Both the position numbers and the translations under genes were made by a program. 64,000 nt of DNA from Bedellia somnulentella (Eukaryota; Arthropoda; Insecta; Lepidoptera; Bedelliidae). The DNA lies in contig OY755178.1 of the NCBI GenBank assembly GCA_963576735.1, forward strand, positions 10,726,001 through 10,790,000, read 5' to 3'. This document shows positions 1 through 10,745 of this stretch, piece after piece; position 1 is the first letter of the stretch; each line of letters opens with the position of its first letter. The notes below the pieces were generated by a model, which saw only the letters and a program-made list of their open reading frames with translations, made no database searches and was not told the origin of the DNA.

Positions 1-50
1 TACATACCTTTAATATATTATTCATGGCCTTATTTCTAAGAGTGAATTTA

Positions 51-287
51 AGCTGTGTAGTGTCGGCTTAGAATAGCACTACCCCATTTCTTACGTACAA
101 TAGGCCACTAACGGTATTGGGGCTTTTAAGGGAGTTTAGGGCAATGCGGTTGGAGACCCATCAACAACAACAACCTTTATTTCACCATCTTTTCCCCACG
201 CCACTTCCAAAAGTGGCTGAGCGATTTCTAATTCCCTAGCTCTGGCTACCCTTTCAAGGGATTTATAGCCGTGAGTATATGTATGTA
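51..287 (+). mobile_element. SINE-like repeat (LINE-end family), copy 1
   Basis: Member of the dominant ~245-bp family. The head reads agctgtgtagtgtcggctta and the tail gccgtgagtatatgtatgta. Direct repeats TGAATTTA at 43-50 and 288-295 look like an 8-bp target-site duplication. There is no coding capacity. The tail ends in a TATG/GTAT microsatellite rather than poly(A), as in the LINE at 3437-6935. Confidence 0.85.
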
Positions 288-295
288 TGAATTTA

Positions 296-1254
296 ATAAT
301 TATCCCTTATTAATTGGGATTTTATTGCAGTTCTTCACTAAACATTTTCAATTTCTTTTGTAATATTGTATCATATTACTAATACAAGTACTGCAAGAAG
401 AATGTATCTAGTATGTATTGACTCATATAGTGTTCACCAGATTTTAACCAATCTAGCTACATTTAATATCAAGCAAAGGGATATTTCATTAATACTGCAA
501 AGCTTAAATTAAATAAGTATAATATATTAAACACCGTAAGCGTACCTCGTGATCCATTGATTGATTCATGTGCAATAAATGAAAATTTCGTGTTGCACGG
601 TACATGTATGTTTTTACACTCATTTTTACAAATATAAATTCAGATAATAAATACGTACGAAAACAGGAAAACATTTTTATAACTTTAGCACCCTCTTATT
701 TGTCTGTATGTCATTTACGAATTCCAACAAAAACATTTTTACGATTTTGTGAGTTGGCCTCATATTTACTTACTTCAGACGCCACCAGAGGCGAAAAGAA
801 AAAAAAGCAGCGTATGAAATGTTAGCTTTACAAATAACTCAGGGGATTTTGCGAGATGAAAATATGGCTACACTTCTGACCTCACGTCGGAACTATATTT
901 TATCATGAGGGAATGAATTAGGTTTTTAAAATTTTACCAATTAAGAAGTTTTACTTAATTTGGTATAGTATTTTTGGTACGACATTACGAGTATAATGTT
1001 TATGTTGAATGTCTGGGTGAAATATCACGTACACATGCCTTACCATGTATATTGCCCGTCACAATGGAGGGTTACGATTTTTTTAATTGGCTCGGAGGGC
1101 ATTATGATGAAAACCCTTCTGCAAGCTTCTTTATCACACAATCTATAATTCCCATAATGAAATAAATCAATATAGAAAATGATGTGACCGATGAATTAAT
1201 TAATAGATATTTAGCAATGCATTTAAATTGTAAGTTCTACGACTCGGATAGTTA
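296..1254. other. AT-rich interval, no gene seen
   Basis: No conserved ORF, RNA gene or repeat of the window's main families was recognised here. Short ORFs of 60-75 codons have no recognisable motif and match what is expected by chance. Confidence 0.5.
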
Positions 1255-1602
1255 CATTTAACATAACATAACATAAACGTTCACGCCGTTTTATCCCCGA
1301 AGGGGTTGGCAGAGGTACCAATACTCCTGAACTCACATGGCAAGCGCCATCTAGTTTCCAGAGAAGGTACCCACGTTTTGCTTAGACAGTGTACTCACGT
1401 GATAGGGGGCAGACCTATCGCCGTTTTGTACGAATACACTGTCACATGACTAAGTACAACTCAGCCATGTTGGTTTCCTCACAATGTTTTCCCTCACCGT
1501 TAACAACGACACAAAAGACAAATTGGTGTAGGCCCGTCCCAGGATTGGAACTCACGCCCTTCTGTTTTTCGGGCGGGTGTTCTTACCCACTGGACTATCA
1601 TG
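1255..1602 (-). mobile_element. tRNA-derived SINE (family S1)
   Basis: Read on the minus strand, the element starts with a tRNA-like head. It has an A-box-like tagtccagtggg and a B-box-like gagttccaatcc, then a body shared with 56745-57042, and it ends in a TTATG repeat tail (the taacataacataac run at 1258-1275). It is flanked by an 11-bp direct repeat TCGGATAGTTA at 1244-1254 and 1603-1613, a clean target-site duplication. It is about 348 bp long. Confidence 0.85.
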
Positions 1603-1613
1603 TCGGATAGTTA

Positions 1614-2075
1614 ATGTTACATAAAAAGGAAATTTGTTTGATTTTTTGCAAATAGTTATTCAATCTAAAAATATACGCCGCTTCTATATATGTTTTATAA
1701 AGCAATTTAGCGCCTACGACAAAACAAGCTTCGTAAAGCCGACCGAGCGACGACGCTACGCGGTTAGAGTATCTACGGCGTAGACAATTGCTACGATAAT
1801 AACATATAAATCATAAGCTTTCCTCTTAGAGCGGAACTTAAGAAGTTGACTCATAAAGAACATATAATGAGTTTTGTTATAAGAGATAATTTGGCTTCGG
1901 GTTGCTTTTTGACTCATTGTTCGTCGTATATTTTCTTCCTAAACTGGTATTTTCTATTCTCTGTTTCAATTTTCGTCACTGCAGAAAATACTTTCACTTA
2001 AGAATGGCCTAAATGATTTGGTTTGAAAATTAATTAATCAGGTAAGAATCTTGCTGTGGACAACATTAACATTAT
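1614..2075. other. Interval without recognised gene
   Basis: AT-rich. It includes a CG-richer patch at about 1710-1790 (cgacgacgctacgcggt and neighbours) that looks like a decayed repeat, but I could not assign it to a family. Confidence 0.4.
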
Positions 2076-2212
2076 GTGTATAAATGATTGTGTCCTAGTT
2101 GTAGGTGTTATTTATTTGTGTACTAAATAGTATTTATTATAGAATTGAGTTAGTATCCTATATCACAAATCATTAAAATGTAGCTACTTTAGGGATAACT
2201 TGATCTGTGTCA
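2076..2212 (+). mobile_element. 5'-truncated tRNA-SINE tail (family S2)
   Basis: Matches the 3' body of the S2 SINE at 17541-17740: an ataaatgattgt start and an aacttgatctgtgt end. The tRNA-like head is missing, as expected for a 5'-truncated retrocopy. Confidence 0.6.
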
Positions 2213-2571
2213 TAATGTTGTTATATATTTATTTTAAATATTGTTGGTATGACTTCATGACAAAAATATGGCAAGCTTTTTCCTAATAGAACAACACATT
2301 CCCTACTATTTACCAAACGAAAAAAGTAAGCGTTTTTAAATCCTTTAATATCGGTTCTCTCTGACACAATTGTGTAATTTTGTGAAATCCTCTGATGGTC
2401 AAGCATTGCAAATAGACAAACAACTATGGCCAGGCTCGATTTATAGCCACTAACTGCAATAAAAATGTTACTAACACACATTTATAAGACTAACAGGCTG
2501 GACGTGGGCCGCATGCGTAGTTTACTGCTTTTTTTTTTTTATACATCTCTCCTTAGTATTCCTTACGATTG
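2213..2571. other. Interval without recognised gene
   Basis: Nothing recognised. A minus-strand ORF of 86 codons (2221-2481) shows no motif and is treated as chance. Confidence 0.4.
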
Positions 2572-2815
2572 CCGTGTAGGGCTGGCTTAGAATGTCACCA
2601 CATCTTTCTACCAACGGGTATCGTAAGAGGTGACTAAGGGTATAAGGGCTTTTTAAGTGATTTTTGGGCGATGTGGTTGGAGACCCAACACCAACGATAC
2701 TTCATTTCTACCATTCTGACCCCTATCAACTTCCAAATGCAGCTGAGAAATTCCTAGCTCTAAAGCTCTGGCTACCCCTTTTTTGGGATTTATGGTCGTT
2801 AGTATATGTACACAT
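2572..2815 (+). mobile_element. SINE-like repeat (LINE-end family), diverged copy
   Basis: Same order of blocks as copy 1: ggcttagaat head, the gcgatgtggttggagaccca middle, then the agctctggctacccc and gttagtatatgta tail. Many substitutions make this an older copy. Confidence 0.75.
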
Positions 2816-3425
2816 ATATTCTGCCACTGATAATGAGACCAAGTCCTCGAGCGCTTAGGTAATTTTGTGCTTTACTATAAATTTATTTAATATTCTTCGA
2901 AAAACTAGCAGCATGTTATTATTATTATCACATAATATATAACAAGAGTGATCTAACCAAACACTATATGCAAAACTATATATATTTCTATTTTGAGCAA
3001 AATGATACACAATTTAGATATTGATGTGACAATCCAGTATCATCATCGGAAATTAGCTTGAATGTGGTTCCAATGAGCATCATAGTATTTGGTCAGTCGC
3101 TAAACTAATTGGATACAGTTTCATTCTAAGCTATTTGTCTATTTTAGTCGGCTCTGCAAGTTAGGGCGGGGTTACGTAGGAACATAAATGCTAAAACGAA
3201 ATAAGTAATCCATCTTCGTATTAAAAAAATATATTTCTATAGTATCTTTCTGTTTAGTTTTACCAGTATGTTTAGTTTGGCGTCGCGTGTCAGTAATTCA
3301 TGATTTAGTTAGTAACGGTAGTGTTTTATCTATAAGTTATTTTAGACACCTCTTTTATATCATTATCATTGATTCATATGTAACGTCGCGTTTATACTTA
3401 TGCATTTTTTTAAAAAAATCGTCTA
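2816..3425. other. Interval without recognised gene
   Basis: AT-rich flank of the LINE insertion. No conserved ORF or repeat was recognised. Confidence 0.4.
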
Positions 3426-3448
3426 GTCCAGTTAAAGTTAAAGAAGTT

Positions 3449-3490
3449 AGCTGTGTAGTGTCGGCATATAGCTGTGTAGTGTCGGCATAG
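3449..3490 (+). repeat. 21-bp tandem duplication at LINE 5' end
   Basis: The unit agctgtgtagtgtcggcata occurs twice in direct succession (starting at 3449 and 3470) at the start of the LINE 5' UTR. The same motif starts every full-length copy of the SINE-like family. It could be a promoter element or a product of the insertion; the sequence alone does not decide. Confidence 0.8.
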
Positions 3491-3743
3491 AATAGCACTA
3501 CCCCATTTCTTCCCGTGGGTGTTTCGTAGGAGTCGACTAAGGGAACAGGGCTTCTACCATCTTTGCCCTTAAACCATTCCAAGGTCTGCCGCGCCGAGGG
3601 ATGCGTGGCCAGGGGTGAGCCTGGTCGCTAGCGTGCCGCCGTCCCGGAGCCTGGTGCACTCCGGGTACTAAATAACCTTACCTAGTCATGCGGGGCTCTG
3701 GCTAGGTGGACAGTTTATTTCCCTTGCTTATCGTGGGGCCAAA

Positions 3744-5060
3744 ATGTGTGCAACTAAAAATAAACACGGAGGCGGCGATGCAGCTCGCCACTCATCACGC
3801 CGTGGTTCCTCGCGGGGCGAAATGTGGGCTAGAGAGACCCGCTTCAGTACGTTGAATGTGTGTGGAGGGATGCATGAAAAATTAGATGAAGTATGTTTGA
3901 TAATGGATGAAAGAAAAATAGATTTTCTGTGTGTGAATGAAACGAAGCGAAAGGAAAAAGAGGTTTCACAACTTGGCAACATTACAGCGATCTGGTCAGG
4001 CGTGGCTGACAGCGACAGGGCTTGCCAAGGCGTGGGACTTCTGATATCTGAAAGGATGGCTCAGTGTATGAAAGGTTATGAATGTGTGAGTCCAAGGCTC
4101 CTGTGGCTAAAGGTGAAAATAGGGCTTGTCCGGATGCGCATAATTTGTGTGTATGCTCCGGACATGTCTAAGTCACTTTCCGAGAGGGAGGAGTTTTGGA
4201 ATTTGTTAGATGATGTTGTGAATGGATGTGATCAGAATGAGAGAATTGTAATGTTGGGAGATTTTAATGGCTGGGTTGGTGTGTCACGCAAGTTGACGTT
4301 CAAAAAATGTTAGTTTTTAACTTAATTTTGAAGAATAAACTTTTTGACTTTGACTTTTAACGGTTGTGAAAAAGTTTTAGGAAAGTATGGTGATCAAAGG
4401 GTGAACGAAAATGGCGAGAAAGTTATTGAGGTATGTTTGGCGAGGAATCTTTGTGTTACAAATACGTTGTTTGAACACAAAGATATCCATATGTATACAA
4501 GACAGAGAGGAAACGAGAGAAGTATGATTGATTTTGTGATTGTTGATGAAAGGCTGAGAGCAAAGGTTGTTGACACCAGAGTCTATAGGGGCACGAATGT
4601 TGGCACAGATCACTTTCTTGTTATATCCCGAGTAAGAGGTAAGTGCACGCGTTGGCGTCATAGGGCCAAAGTGTCAACAACGGATCTTGCGAGAATAAAA
4701 GTGGAGAAATTGCAAGATGATGAAAAGATCAGTGATGAATGCGTGAAGAAATTGGATGATAGACTAAGTTGCGTGGAGATGAGGGATGAAATGGAAATAG
4801 AAGAAGTATGGAATGTGCTCAAATCGACAATGGTTGAATGTGCGACGGAAGTATGTGGATTGTGTAAAAGGTCAAATAGACCACCAACAAGTTGGTGGGA
4901 TAAGAGTGTGAAAGAGGCAGTCGAAGATAAGAAGAAAGCTTGGTTAGATTTACTAGCGGTCAGAGCTAGTAAACGAATGGATGCGAGAGTAACAGATGAT
5001 GTAGTAAAAATAGTGAAGATGAATATAAGAGAGTTAAGAATGAGGTTAAGAAGAAAATAG
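3744..5060 (+). pseudogene. LINE endonuclease region (EEP family), broken
   Basis: N-terminal half of the LINE polyprotein, an exonuclease-endonuclease-phosphatase domain that nicks target DNA. Visible motifs in order: STLNVCGG, FLCVNETK (metal-binding Glu), ICVYAPD, MLGDFNGW, then after the interruption SMIDFVIVDE and GTDHFLV, the terminal Asp-His pair. The frame starts near ATG 3744 and is cut by an in-frame stop at 4311-4313 inside the 69-bp insertion 4292-4360. It reopens in the same frame at 4344 and stops at 5058-5060. The next domain continues in another frame after an A10 run (5061-5070), so a one-base indel there separates EN from RT. Non-functional as it stands. Confidence 0.88.
4292..4360 (+). 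mobile_element. 69-bp retroelement-tail insertion in the endonuclease
   Basis: Removing this stretch would restore a continuous endonuclease frame (69 is divisible by 3). It is AT-rich and ends in aataaactttttgactttga, which looks like the 3' tail of another lepidopteran retroelement. No clear target duplication was found. It brings a stop codon into the ORF. Confidence 0.65.
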
Positions 5061-5086
5061 AAAAAAAAAAGCGTGATCTGATAGAA

Positions 5087-6913
5087 TTGTGTGAGAGGAA
5101 ACTCTCTGATAATTTCCGGAATAACCAAAAGTTGTTCTGGAAATATGTCCGGAAACAAAAGGGAGTTTCCCAAAACACGAGAGTGAATGTAGTAAAAGAT
5201 GATCAGGGTGAATTGGCGACGGATGAAAGTAGCATGAAACGAGTATGGAAGAACTATTTTGAGGGACTCTTTGAAAAAGAGGATGCATCCGTTTCTTCGC
5301 CAATCGACAGTAATGTTGATTGGAACGATGCGATGGGTGCCTTTAGTGAAAATGAGATCAGTATGGAAGAAATAATGAAAGCAATGAAGAGTATGAAAAT
5401 AGGGAAGGCGGCAGGGTATGATAGGATAACTATCGAAATGCTGAGGGCTGGTAAAGGGTTGGTGGCTTCTTGGTTGTACTTCCTTTTCCAAAAGTGCTGG
5501 TCGAGTGGCAAAGTACCACAAGACTGGTGCAAGGCGGTGATTGTGCCCCTGTATAAAGAAAAAGGGTCACGCCAGGAGGCTAAAAACTACCGCGGCATTA
5601 GCCTACTCAGCATTGTCGGTAAATTGTATGCAAAGGTATTGATTGAAAGAGTGATGAATGAAACTGATGAGAAAATATGGGATGTGCAAGCAGGATTTAG
5701 GAAAGGAATGGGATGTATGGATCAAATCTTCTCTCTAAGGAGCATCACCGAAAAGTTCTTAGCTAAGAACCAAAAGGTTTATTGCTCCTTCATTGATTTA
5801 GAGAAGGCGTATGATAGGGTGGTAAGAAAGTGTTTATGGGAGGTGTTATCCAAGTTCGGTTTGGGGAGTCAACTTATACGTGCATTGGTATCACTCTATG
5901 AGGATTCTAGTGCATGTGTAAGAGTAAACGGGGAAAACACTGACTGGTTCAGAATCTCTAGGGGTGTCCGACAGGGATGTGTAGCTTCTCCGTGGCTCTT
6001 CAATTTGTTCATGGATGACTGTTTGACAGAGTTGCGTGAAAGTGATTATGGACTAAGAATGGGTGGATTCATCATTAAATGCCTCTTGTATGCTGACGAT
6101 CAAGTGCTACTTGCAGCATCGGCAGAAGAGTTGCAAGAGATGATGAATATTGAATATAAGTCTTTTGTAAGAAAGGGAATGAGGGTGAATGTGGATAAGA
6201 CCAAAACGATGGTTTTTGAGAGACAGGAAGATGTGACAGAATGCGTGATCAAGATTGATGGTAAGGATGTGGAACAGGTGAAGGAGTTTGTATATCTGGG
6301 ATGTTTGTTTACAAGGGATGGAAAATGTGAAGAAGATATTGAGAGAAGAGTGAAAAAGGGTAATGCGATTAATGGAGCATTGGATAGCCTAATGTCTAGT
6401 CAATCGGTGTCCGAAAGGGCCCGAATGGCTGTGCATGATGCCGTTCTTCTTCCTACGCTTATGTATGGCAGTGAATGTTGGGTGTGGCAGAAGAAGCATG
6501 AAAGCAGAGTGAATGCAGTAGAAATGAGGTCCCTCAGAAAAGTTTGTAATGTTAGGTTATGTGATCGTGTGAGGAACGATGTGATTCGTGAAAGGTGTGG
6601 TGTAAAAGATGATATTGTAAGTAAGATAGAAAAAGGAATGTTGAGATGGTTTGGGCACATCGAGAGGATGGATGATAGGAAATTGGTAAAAGGTATCTAT
6701 AGAGCTAATGTGGAAGGTAATGTTAGTAGAGGACGGCCACGAAAGACACACTTGGACCAAATTGAAAGTGTGCTCAAAAAGGCAGGCGTCCGAAGTATGA
6801 AGAATAAAAGAGCATGTATGAAAAGATTGATGGATGTAGACGAAGCAAGAGAGGTTTGCCAGGATCGTACGAAGTGGCGATCGATAGTCTCTGCCTATCC
6901 CAATGGGAATTAA
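5087..6913 (+). CDS. LINE reverse transcriptase (C-terminal half of polyprotein)
   Basis: A 608-codon open frame with all core RT motifs: GKAAGYDRIT, KNYRGISLLS, FRKGMGCMDQ, CSFIDLEKAYDRV, GVRQGCVASP, LLYADDQVLL (catalytic YADD near residue 338) and VYLGCLFTRDG. The C-terminal part contains MLRWFGHIERMDD and GRPRKTHLD, a tail typical of LINEs of the RTE/Proto2 type. It would copy LINE RNA onto nicked target DNA. The ATG at 5087 is internal to the original polyprotein. The natural frame enters from the endonuclease across a frameshift near 5055-5070, so this is an intact domain within a broken gene. The stop at 6911-6913 lies 22 bp before the 3' end. Confidence 0.92.
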   Translation: MCERKLSDNFRNNQKLFWKYVRKQKGVSQNTRVNVVKDDQGELATDESSMKRVWKNYFEGLFEKEDASVSSPIDSNVDWNDAMGAFSENEISMEEIMKAMKSMKIGKAAGYDRITIEMLRAGKGLVASWLYFLFQKCWSSGKVPQDWCKAVIVPLYKEKGSRQEAKNYRGISLLSIVGKLYAKVLIERVMNETDEKIWDVQAGFRKGMGCMDQIFSLRSITEKFLAKNQKVYCSFIDLEKAYDRVVRKCLWEVLSKFGLGSQLIRALVSLYEDSSACVRVNGENTDWFRISRGVRQGCVASPWLFNLFMDDCLTELRESDYGLRMGGFIIKCLLYADDQVLLAASAEELQEMMNIEYKSFVRKGMRVNVDKTKTMVFERQEDVTECVIKIDGKDVEQVKEFVYLGCLFTRDGKCEEDIERRVKKGNAINGALDSLMSSQSVSERARMAVHDAVLLPTLMYGSECWVWQKKHESRVNAVEMRSLRKVCNVRLCDRVRNDVIRERCGVKDDIVSKIEKGMLRWFGHIERMDDRKLVKGIYRANVEGNVSRGRPRKTHLDQIESVLKKAGVRSMKNKRACMKRLMDVDEAREVCQDRTKWRSIVSAYPNGN

Positions 6914-7040
6914 CGGCGTGAGTATATGTATGTATGTCCAGTTAAAAGAATTGCCAATCCTTACATGCTCTCTCTAACTGCCAATCATACTTATATTTTA
7001 TTTCCAATAGGTAGATTAGGTTGTCGTAGGTTGTTGTTGT

Positions 7041-7245
7041 AGGTGAATTAGAAATCCCTCAGCCACTTTTTGAAGTTGCGTGGGGAAAAGGTGGTAAAAA
7101 TAAAGGTTGTTGGTGATAGGTCTCCAACCGAATCGCCCAAAAATCCCTTGAAATGGCCCAATACCGTTACCCTTAGTCGTCTCTTACGTACACCCACCGA
7201 AAGACATGGGGTAGTGCTATTCTAAGCCGACACTACACATTTCAA
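7041..7245 (-). mobile_element. SINE-like repeat (LINE-end family), tail-less copy
   Basis: Minus-strand copy containing the head (agccgacactacac at its right end) and middle (gtctccaaccgaatcgccca). The microsatellite tail is absent. Confidence 0.8.
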
Positions 7246-7446
7246 GAATATTTTTTTTCAAATAAACGATATAGAAAAAGTTATGTAAGAATTTAGCAAT
7301 ATTTTCTTTGTTAGAGTCCTCCTTTACACTTGCTGCAGAACCAACATACTAAATTTCTGCTTTTATGCCCATTAACTTTGTTTATGTTGTATCGTAAACC
7401 CTAGCCCATTCCGTTCGCGTTGGAATTATGGAATACACCTTTAATT

Positions 7447-7514
7447 CTAATTTTGGTTACTGTGGTGTTTGTATATTATCCAAACACCACAAACACCACA
7501 GTAACCAAAATTAG
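7447..7514. repeat. 25-bp perfect inverted repeat (hairpin)
   Basis: Arms at 7447-7471 and 7490-7514 are exact reverse complements (ctaattttggttactgtggt and five more), separated by 18 nt. The loop itself contains a further partial copy, caaacaccac. Not linked to any recognised element. Confidence 0.9.
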
Positions 7515-7688
7515 ATTATTAGGTTTAATTGTCTCAGCTAGGATGGCAACTTTTTATTTGCAACAATTTACGAATACCTTTATTCCTGTTCTGTGTGAAT
7601 TTCAGATATTACTTAACAGAGCTCACCGATATCACCTATAAAACCCTCATATTTCTATATACTTATATATTTTTTTACGATACTTAAT

Positions 7689-7792
7689 TTATACGATTTT
7701 GGTCCCTACCAGCTACCAAATGTGGCTGAGGAGTTTCTAGCACTAAAGCTCTGGCTACCCGTGATATGGCCATGGCTTTATGGCCGTGATAT
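7689..7792 (+). mobile_element. SINE-like repeat fragment
   Basis: Only the 3' half is recognisable (accaaatgtggctgaggagt, aaagctctggctaccc). The end is duplicated and degraded (the ggccgtgatatggcc run). Confidence 0.6.
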
Positions 7793-8274
7793 GGCCCTAT
7801 ATATTTATGTTTATTTCTATCTAGACACAGAAGATATAGTGAAGGTTATGGCAAGTACGACTTGTTTGTTTTTACTGAATTCGTAAAATGAGTTATTATT
7901 AAAAATAATTTTTAGTTAAAATCATCAAATATGATAAGCGCTTTCAATAAAATCATGTTATTAATTCATAAGCACCTAAGTTATAACTGATTTCATTCAT
8001 CAAGTATTTAATGAAAGGCCAAAGTTCGCTGAACTTCATTAATAACTTCTGGAAAAGTTGCCAGCAAATTTTTGGAGCCGAGAATAATTAAAAGAGTTGC
8101 ATACAACTTTACGGATAACCTTTTTGTTATTTCCAATATATATCGGAGGTAATAGCTTTAAAAATAGCTTCTGTAACTTTCAGTTTTCTTTTATTCTGGT
8201 TGGCAGGTGTAGCTATATTTTTTATATTAATTTCAACTTGTCTCAATTTAGTTTTTATTTGTATATGTATGTTT
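7793..8274. other. Interval without recognised gene
   Basis: AT-rich, with no motif-bearing ORF and no recognised repeat. Confidence 0.4.
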
Positions 8275-8475
8275 TGTGTTGGATAAGAATAGCACTATAC
8301 CCATTCCTTATCGTGGTTGTCGTGGGAGACGATTTACGTTTAGGGCTAGGGTATTTAGAGTGATTGTTGGGCGGTGTGACACATCATCGACTGTCCTTTA
8401 TTATGCCTTCTAGCTGCGAAAATTTTATTTATTAAGCTCCAGCTACCTCTTTTTGGGATATACTCAAAAAGTTTA
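8275..8475 (+). mobile_element. SINE-like repeat, heavily diverged
   Basis: Weak but ordered similarity: aagaatagcactatacccat, then gtgggagacgatttacg, gggcggtgtga and agctacctctttttgggata. Old copy. Confidence 0.5.
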
Positions 8476-9041
8476 TAGAAGAGACATATAACAAGTGTAA
8501 GCAGTAAATTTTCAAAACATACCTACCTACATAATATTGTTAATATAATTTGTAATTAAGAGTAGTCAGAGCCTCAAAACAACACTAACTACCTTGAGAA
8601 TTGGAGATTCCTTAAACCTATAATATATGCCCATTTCTTCCCGAAGGTAATATTAAATGTGATTTATACCGCAAGCGGCCGCTCTCTCTAAAACTCGAGT
8701 TTTTATACTTACTGTTTTCATATTCATGTGTTATTAGTTTTTGATTTGTATTAATCTGTGGTGGTTGAAATTAAACTGATAAGATGACGATGCCCATTTC
8801 TGTGTTCATCTAGACTAGATTCACAAATAGAAAGTGATTTCGTACTAAAAGTGTAAAGGTTTTTATTCAGTTCTCTTTATACGATAAGTATTTTTTTTTA
8901 TGAAATGGAGTCTTAGTCGAAACATTCATACATCACATCTGTCATCAATCAACAGAAGAAGTTCTTTAAGGCCGCTGGTAAAAAAAAATTGTAGTGAAAT
9001 TGATGTTCATTGTGTGGATCGTAATGTCAGAAGAAGATGTG
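8476..9041. other. Interval without recognised gene
   Basis: No gene or clear repeat was recognised. Confidence 0.4.
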
Positions 9042-9375
9042 ATCAAAAAGGCAGGCGTCTGAAGTAGGAAGAATATAATTCATTTATGAAAAGATTAATG
9101 AATGAAAATCAAGCTCAAGAGGTTCCCCAATGGGAACTAATAGCGTGAGAAACATTTGTCTATGTATGGTATTTTACTCCTTTAAGATAAAAACCAATGG
9201 CTAAGCTAGTCCGCCGAGCCGATGTATGCGTGGAGCCGGTGTGCACTCTGACAAAGAGACCAGAATTACTTCTCTAGCTAATTGTGGGAATCACAGAACC
9301 AAAAGAGATTTGTCAGTATCGTATTAAGTGGCGATGGTTAGTCTCTGCCTACGCCAATAGGAACAACGGGCGTGA
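9042..9375 (+). mobile_element. Two decayed LINE 3' fragments
   Basis: 9042-9150 matches LINE positions about 6772-6925 (aaaaaggcaggcgtc, then caatgggaactaatagcgtg). 9296-9375 matches about 6850-6925 again (aagtggcgatggttagtctc, gggcgtgagta). Both are 5'-truncated, diverged copies of the family represented at 3437-6935, lying side by side. Confidence 0.75.
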
Positions 9376-10063
9376 GTAAAAGTAAGTAGGTATAAGATCA
9401 AAAAATCTAGATCACTCAATAGATCCTTTATTGTCGCTGGGATACACACCCATTAAAAACACTTCCTTTGCAGCTCGGTGAATAAGAAATGGTTCTAACG
9501 AGAAACGTATAAAGTTTCTTTTGTCATTAAATGTACCTACATTATTAAATAAATGAGCTTAAACTTCTTAAGCGTTTTCTTGTTCTGTCGTTTTCTTCTT
9601 AAGTGTTTGGGACTTATTCTGCTTTTTGCTCATGAACACAAGACGTGAAGATTATATTATGTAAGTATATATTTTGCGTTGCATTGTGTAATTTATAATT
9701 ATGTGTGGTTACCATCACTTTAGTCTAATCTCATTTGCAAATATCAGGCAAAAGTGATTTTAACCGCTTATTATAAGAAAGCGACAGTAACAACAAAATT
9801 CTTTTTTGCACTCTTTTTTGATGACAAGAAACTAAATTAAGAAAAAAATATAAATAATCGCATAAACGGTTTTTATATGTCTTAATTTGGTGCAATGGTT
9901 GAATGTCATGTAAATGTGCTGTAAAGATACTTCTGTAACGGAATTTCTTAAAGCGTAACGGCCATCTTTTAAATATTTTTAGGCAGTTGGTGAGCGAATG
10001 ATCATAATGATCTAAATGGTTTGTCTCGAACTTTTCTACTTTCTAAAGTAATTAATATCAATA
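9376..10063. other. Interval without recognised gene
   Basis: AT-rich; nothing recognised. Confidence 0.4.
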
Positions 10064-10222
10064 CACACTCACGGCCATAAATGTCAAATGGGGTAGACAG
10101 AGCTTTAGTTATAGAAACTTCTCAGCCACAATTGGTAGTTGATAGGTGACAAGATGGTAAAAATAAAGTATTGTTGGTGATGGATCTCTAACCGCATCGC
10201 CCAAAAACCACTTAAAAAAGTA
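10064..10222 (-). mobile_element. SINE-like repeat, head missing
   Basis: Minus-strand copy with tail (actcacggccataaatg) and middle (ctctaaccgcatcgcccaaa). It stops before the head, so it is 5'-truncated. Confidence 0.8.
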
Positions 10223-10528
10223 ATTTAAATTATTTGTTAAATTTATGGTAAGTAAATATAATTTGAATACAATCCACATATATGTAACTTGCAGATAAGC
10301 TTGTTAAATTATTTCAACTGTTAAGAAAATGATCCAATTGTAACAAAGTTGAACATCGAACAACAGACAGAGGGCTTCCGAATTAACAATACCAATCCGA
10401 CCGTTTTATCCAACTTTTGTTTGAAAATGTCGGTACTATCACATGTTTGTTCAAAGTTTCAGTGCCTGTATTGTTTTGATTAGTTGCAAAACGTTTTTTC
10501 GAGCGTAAAAAGGCACAGCATGATATCC

Positions 10529-10745
10529 ATACATACATACATACATACATATACTCACGGGTATAAACTAAAAGTGGTAGCCAGAGCTTTAGAATAAGAA
10601 ATTCCTCAACCACTTTTGGAAGTTGAGGGGAAAAAAAATTGTACAATAGAGGTGCTTGGTGATGGGTAAACAACAGCATCGTCCAAAAATCCCTTAAGAA
10701 GCCTCAATACCCTTAGTCGCCTCTTAAGATCACCCATAGAAACTA
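10529..10745 (-). mobile_element. SINE-like repeat with long microsatellite tail
   Basis: Minus-strand copy with a CATA repeat tail at 10529-10549, followed by atactcacgggtataaact and the family middle. The last bases of the head are missing. Confidence 0.8.

Larger units (their letters stand above)
3437..6935 (+). mobile_element. Near full-length EN-RT LINE
   Basis: A single-ORF non-LTR retrotransposon of about 3.5 kb: 5' UTR, AP-type endonuclease, reverse transcriptase, and a 3' end with a short TATG microsatellite instead of poly(A). The 11-bp direct repeat GTCCAGTTAAA at 3426-3436 and 6936-6946 marks target-primed insertion and supports full length. The first ~80 bp of the 5' UTR and the 3' tail are also the two ends of the SINE-like family. 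One ORF with EN then RT, no RNase H and a microsatellite tail resembles the RTE/Proto2 type; the exact clade is not assigned. This copy is disabled by a 69-bp insertion and a frameshift. Confidence 0.9.

Noticed and set aside
4658..5521. 287-codon minus-strand ORF
   Set aside because: Lies antisense to the LINE EN/RT coding region, has low-complexity Ser/Phe/Leu-rich translation and no motif; a shadow of the coding strand.
7420..7641. Small protein gene across the 7447-7514 hairpin
   Set aside because: Translation follows the inverted repeat and shows no domain or conserved start context.
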